Shown: positions 6,221 to 7,379 of the stretch, piece by piece | Position numbering within the stretch: the first letter of the stretch is position 1 | Layout: the number at the start of each line of letters is the position of its first letter | Source of the DNA: an uncultured Pseudomonadota bacterium | GTDB lineage: Bacteria > Pseudomonadota > Gammaproteobacteria > Burkholderiales > Burkholderiaceae | Direction of reading: 5' to 3' | DNA: 7,379 nt | NCBI GenBank assembly: GCA_946480245.1 | Contig: CAMLIZ010000194.1 | Coordinates: forward strand, 1 to 7,379 | Made by a program: the position numbers and the translations under genes | Notes under the pieces: generated by a model | The model's input: the letters and a program-made list of their open reading frames with translations, nothing else | What the model was told of the DNA's origin: nothing | Databases searched by the model: none

Positions 6221-6225
6221 CGCTG

Positions 6226-7379
6226 ATGCCCACCACCTTCCCCCGCCTGTTGCTGGAGCACGCACGGCAGCGGCCCGATGCGCCGGCGCTGCGCGAGAAG
6301 GAATACGGCATCTGGCAGACGCTCACCTGGGCCCAACTGCAGCAACTCGTGCGGCGCCTCGCGGTGGGCTTCGCGCAGGCCGGCCTGGCGCGCGGCCAGC
6401 ATGTGGCGGTGATCGGCGACAACCGCCCGCGCCTGTATGCATCGATGCTCGCCGCGCAAAGCCTGGGCGCGATTCCCGTGCCGCTGTACCAGGACGCCGT
6501 AGCCGCCGAGTTCGTGTTCCCGCTCGTCAATGCCGAGATCGCGTTCGCCGTGGTCGAGGACCAGGAGCAAGTGGACAAGCTGCTCGAGATCCGGCCGCAG
6601 TGCCCGCAGCTCGCGCGCATCTGGTTCGACGACCCGCGCGGCCTGCGCAACTACAGCGAGCCGGGCCTGCAGTCGCTGGACGCACTGGTCGACCTTGGCG
6701 CACAGCACGAAGCCGCACTCGGTGCACGTGTCGATGCCGAGATCGAGGCCAGCACGCCTGACGACGTGGCCGCGCTGTTCTTCACCTCGGGCACCACCGG
6801 GCAGCCCAAGGGCGTGGTGCACCTGCATCGCACGCTGATCGACCGCGCGCAGGCCGGCGCGCGCTTCGACAAGCTGAGCAGTGCCGAAGAGGTGCTCGCC
6901 TACCTGCCGCCGGCGTGGATCGGCCAGAACATCTTCAGCTACGCGCAGTGGCTGGCCTGTGGCTACGTGGTCAACTGCCCCGAGTCGGCGAGCACCGTGT
7001 CGATCGACCTGAAGGAGATCGGCCCCAGCTACTACTTCGCGCCGCCGCGCGTGTTCGAGGGGTTGCTGACGAGCGTGATGATCCGCATGGAGGACGCGGG
7101 CTGGATCAAGCGCTCGCTGTTCCATCACTTCATGGCGCTGGCGCGCCGCGTGGGGCCCGCGCGCATGGACGGCAAGCGGCTCGCCACCTGGGACCGCTGG
7201 CACTATGCGCTGGGCAACCTGCTCATCTACGGGCCGCTGCGCAACACGCTGGGCCTGTCGCGCGTGCGTGTGGCCTATACCGCCGGCGAAGCGATCGGGC
7301 CCGACCTGTTCACCTTCTACCGCTCGATCGGCATCAACCTGAAGCAGCTCTACGGCTCGACCGAGACCGCCGTGTTCGT
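6226..7379 (+). CDS. AMP-forming acyl-CoA synthetase, N-terminal 384 residues (3' end outside window)
   Basis: The frame stays open to the window edge. The protein belongs to the adenylate-forming superfamily and most resembles long-chain fatty acid CoA ligases. Such enzymes activate a carboxylic acid with ATP to an acyl-AMP and then transfer it to CoA. The phosphate-binding loop is FFTSGTTGQPKG, ending near residue 196, with Thr187-Gly192 as its core. AYLPPAWIGQN follows, then an APPRVFE segment. The adenine-site motif YTAGEAIGP and the hallmark YGSTE at 376-380 close the visible part. The aspartate motif and the C-terminal catalytic lysine lie beyond the edge; full members are usually about 600-660 residues. 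No signal peptide is seen, so it is cytosolic. It is divergent from the Crp/Fnr gene and probably controlled by it. In Burkholderiales such ligases often lie beside branched-chain-type ABC transporter genes for aromatic or fatty acids. That context cannot be seen here, and the substrate is unknown. Confidence 0.93.
   Translation, partial: MPTTFPRLLLEHARQRPDAPALREKEYGIWQTLTWAQLQQLVRRLAVGFAQAGLARGQHVAVIGDNRPRLYASMLAAQSLGAIPVPLYQDAVAAEFVFPLVNAEIAFAVVEDQEQVDKLLEIRPQCPQLARIWFDDPRGLRNYSEPGLQSLDALVDLGAQHEAALGARVDAEIEASTPDDVAALFFTSGTTGQPKGVVHLHRTLIDRAQAGARFDKLSSAEEVLAYLPPAWIGQNIFSYAQWLACGYVVNCPESASTVSIDLKEIGPSYYFAPPRVFEGLLTSVMIRMEDAGWIKRSLFHHFMALARRVGPARMDGKRLATWDRWHYALGNLLIYGPLRNTLGLSRVRVAYTAGEAIGPDLFTFYRSIGINLKQLYGSTETAVF

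Noticed and set aside
6145..7203. Minus-strand open frame opposite the acyl-CoA synthetase
   Set aside because: The plus-strand frame carries all adenylation motifs and a strong ribosome site. The antisense product is low in pattern and has no such signals.

Overview
The window comes from a chromosome with very GC-rich third codon positions. Gene content and protein style suggest a betaproteobacterium of the order Burkholderiales. That placement is inferred from style; no marker gene here fixes the taxon. Every base belongs to a recognisable gene or a short intergenic gap. I see no mobile element, RNA gene or CRISPR array.

Left part (1-3262, + strand): the end of a type II secretion operon. 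It holds the C-terminal third or so of the outer-membrane secretin GspD, the complete cytoplasmic ATPase GspE and the complete inner-membrane platform protein GspF. Gaps are 8 and 11 bases, so they are surely co-transcribed. The usual next gene, gspG, does not follow. The operon seems to end at gspF, so the pseudopilin genes must lie upstream or elsewhere.

Middle part (3443-5382, + strand): a stand-alone AAA+ ATPase whose module looks like that of Lon protease but which has no protease domain, then a HAD-fold 5'-nucleotidase resembling the eukaryotic cytosolic 5'-nucleotidase I family. The substrate or partner of neither is visible from the sequence.

Right part (5366-7379): a Crp/Fnr-family regulator on the minus strand, whose 3' end overlaps the nucleotidase by 17 bases, and a divergent AMP-forming acyl-CoA synthetase that runs off the right edge. 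The 107-base divergent spacer holds an 18-bp dyad with Crp-type 5-6-5 geometry. It lies inside a good sigma-70-like promoter for the regulator. It is also centred 41.5 bases before the start point predicted from a weak -10 box for the synthetase. The simplest reading is a regulator that represses itself and activates the synthetase from one site. This is the most testable idea in the window. The rest is largely ordinary housekeeping or accessory metabolism, and I do not see clear evidence of a wholly new system.
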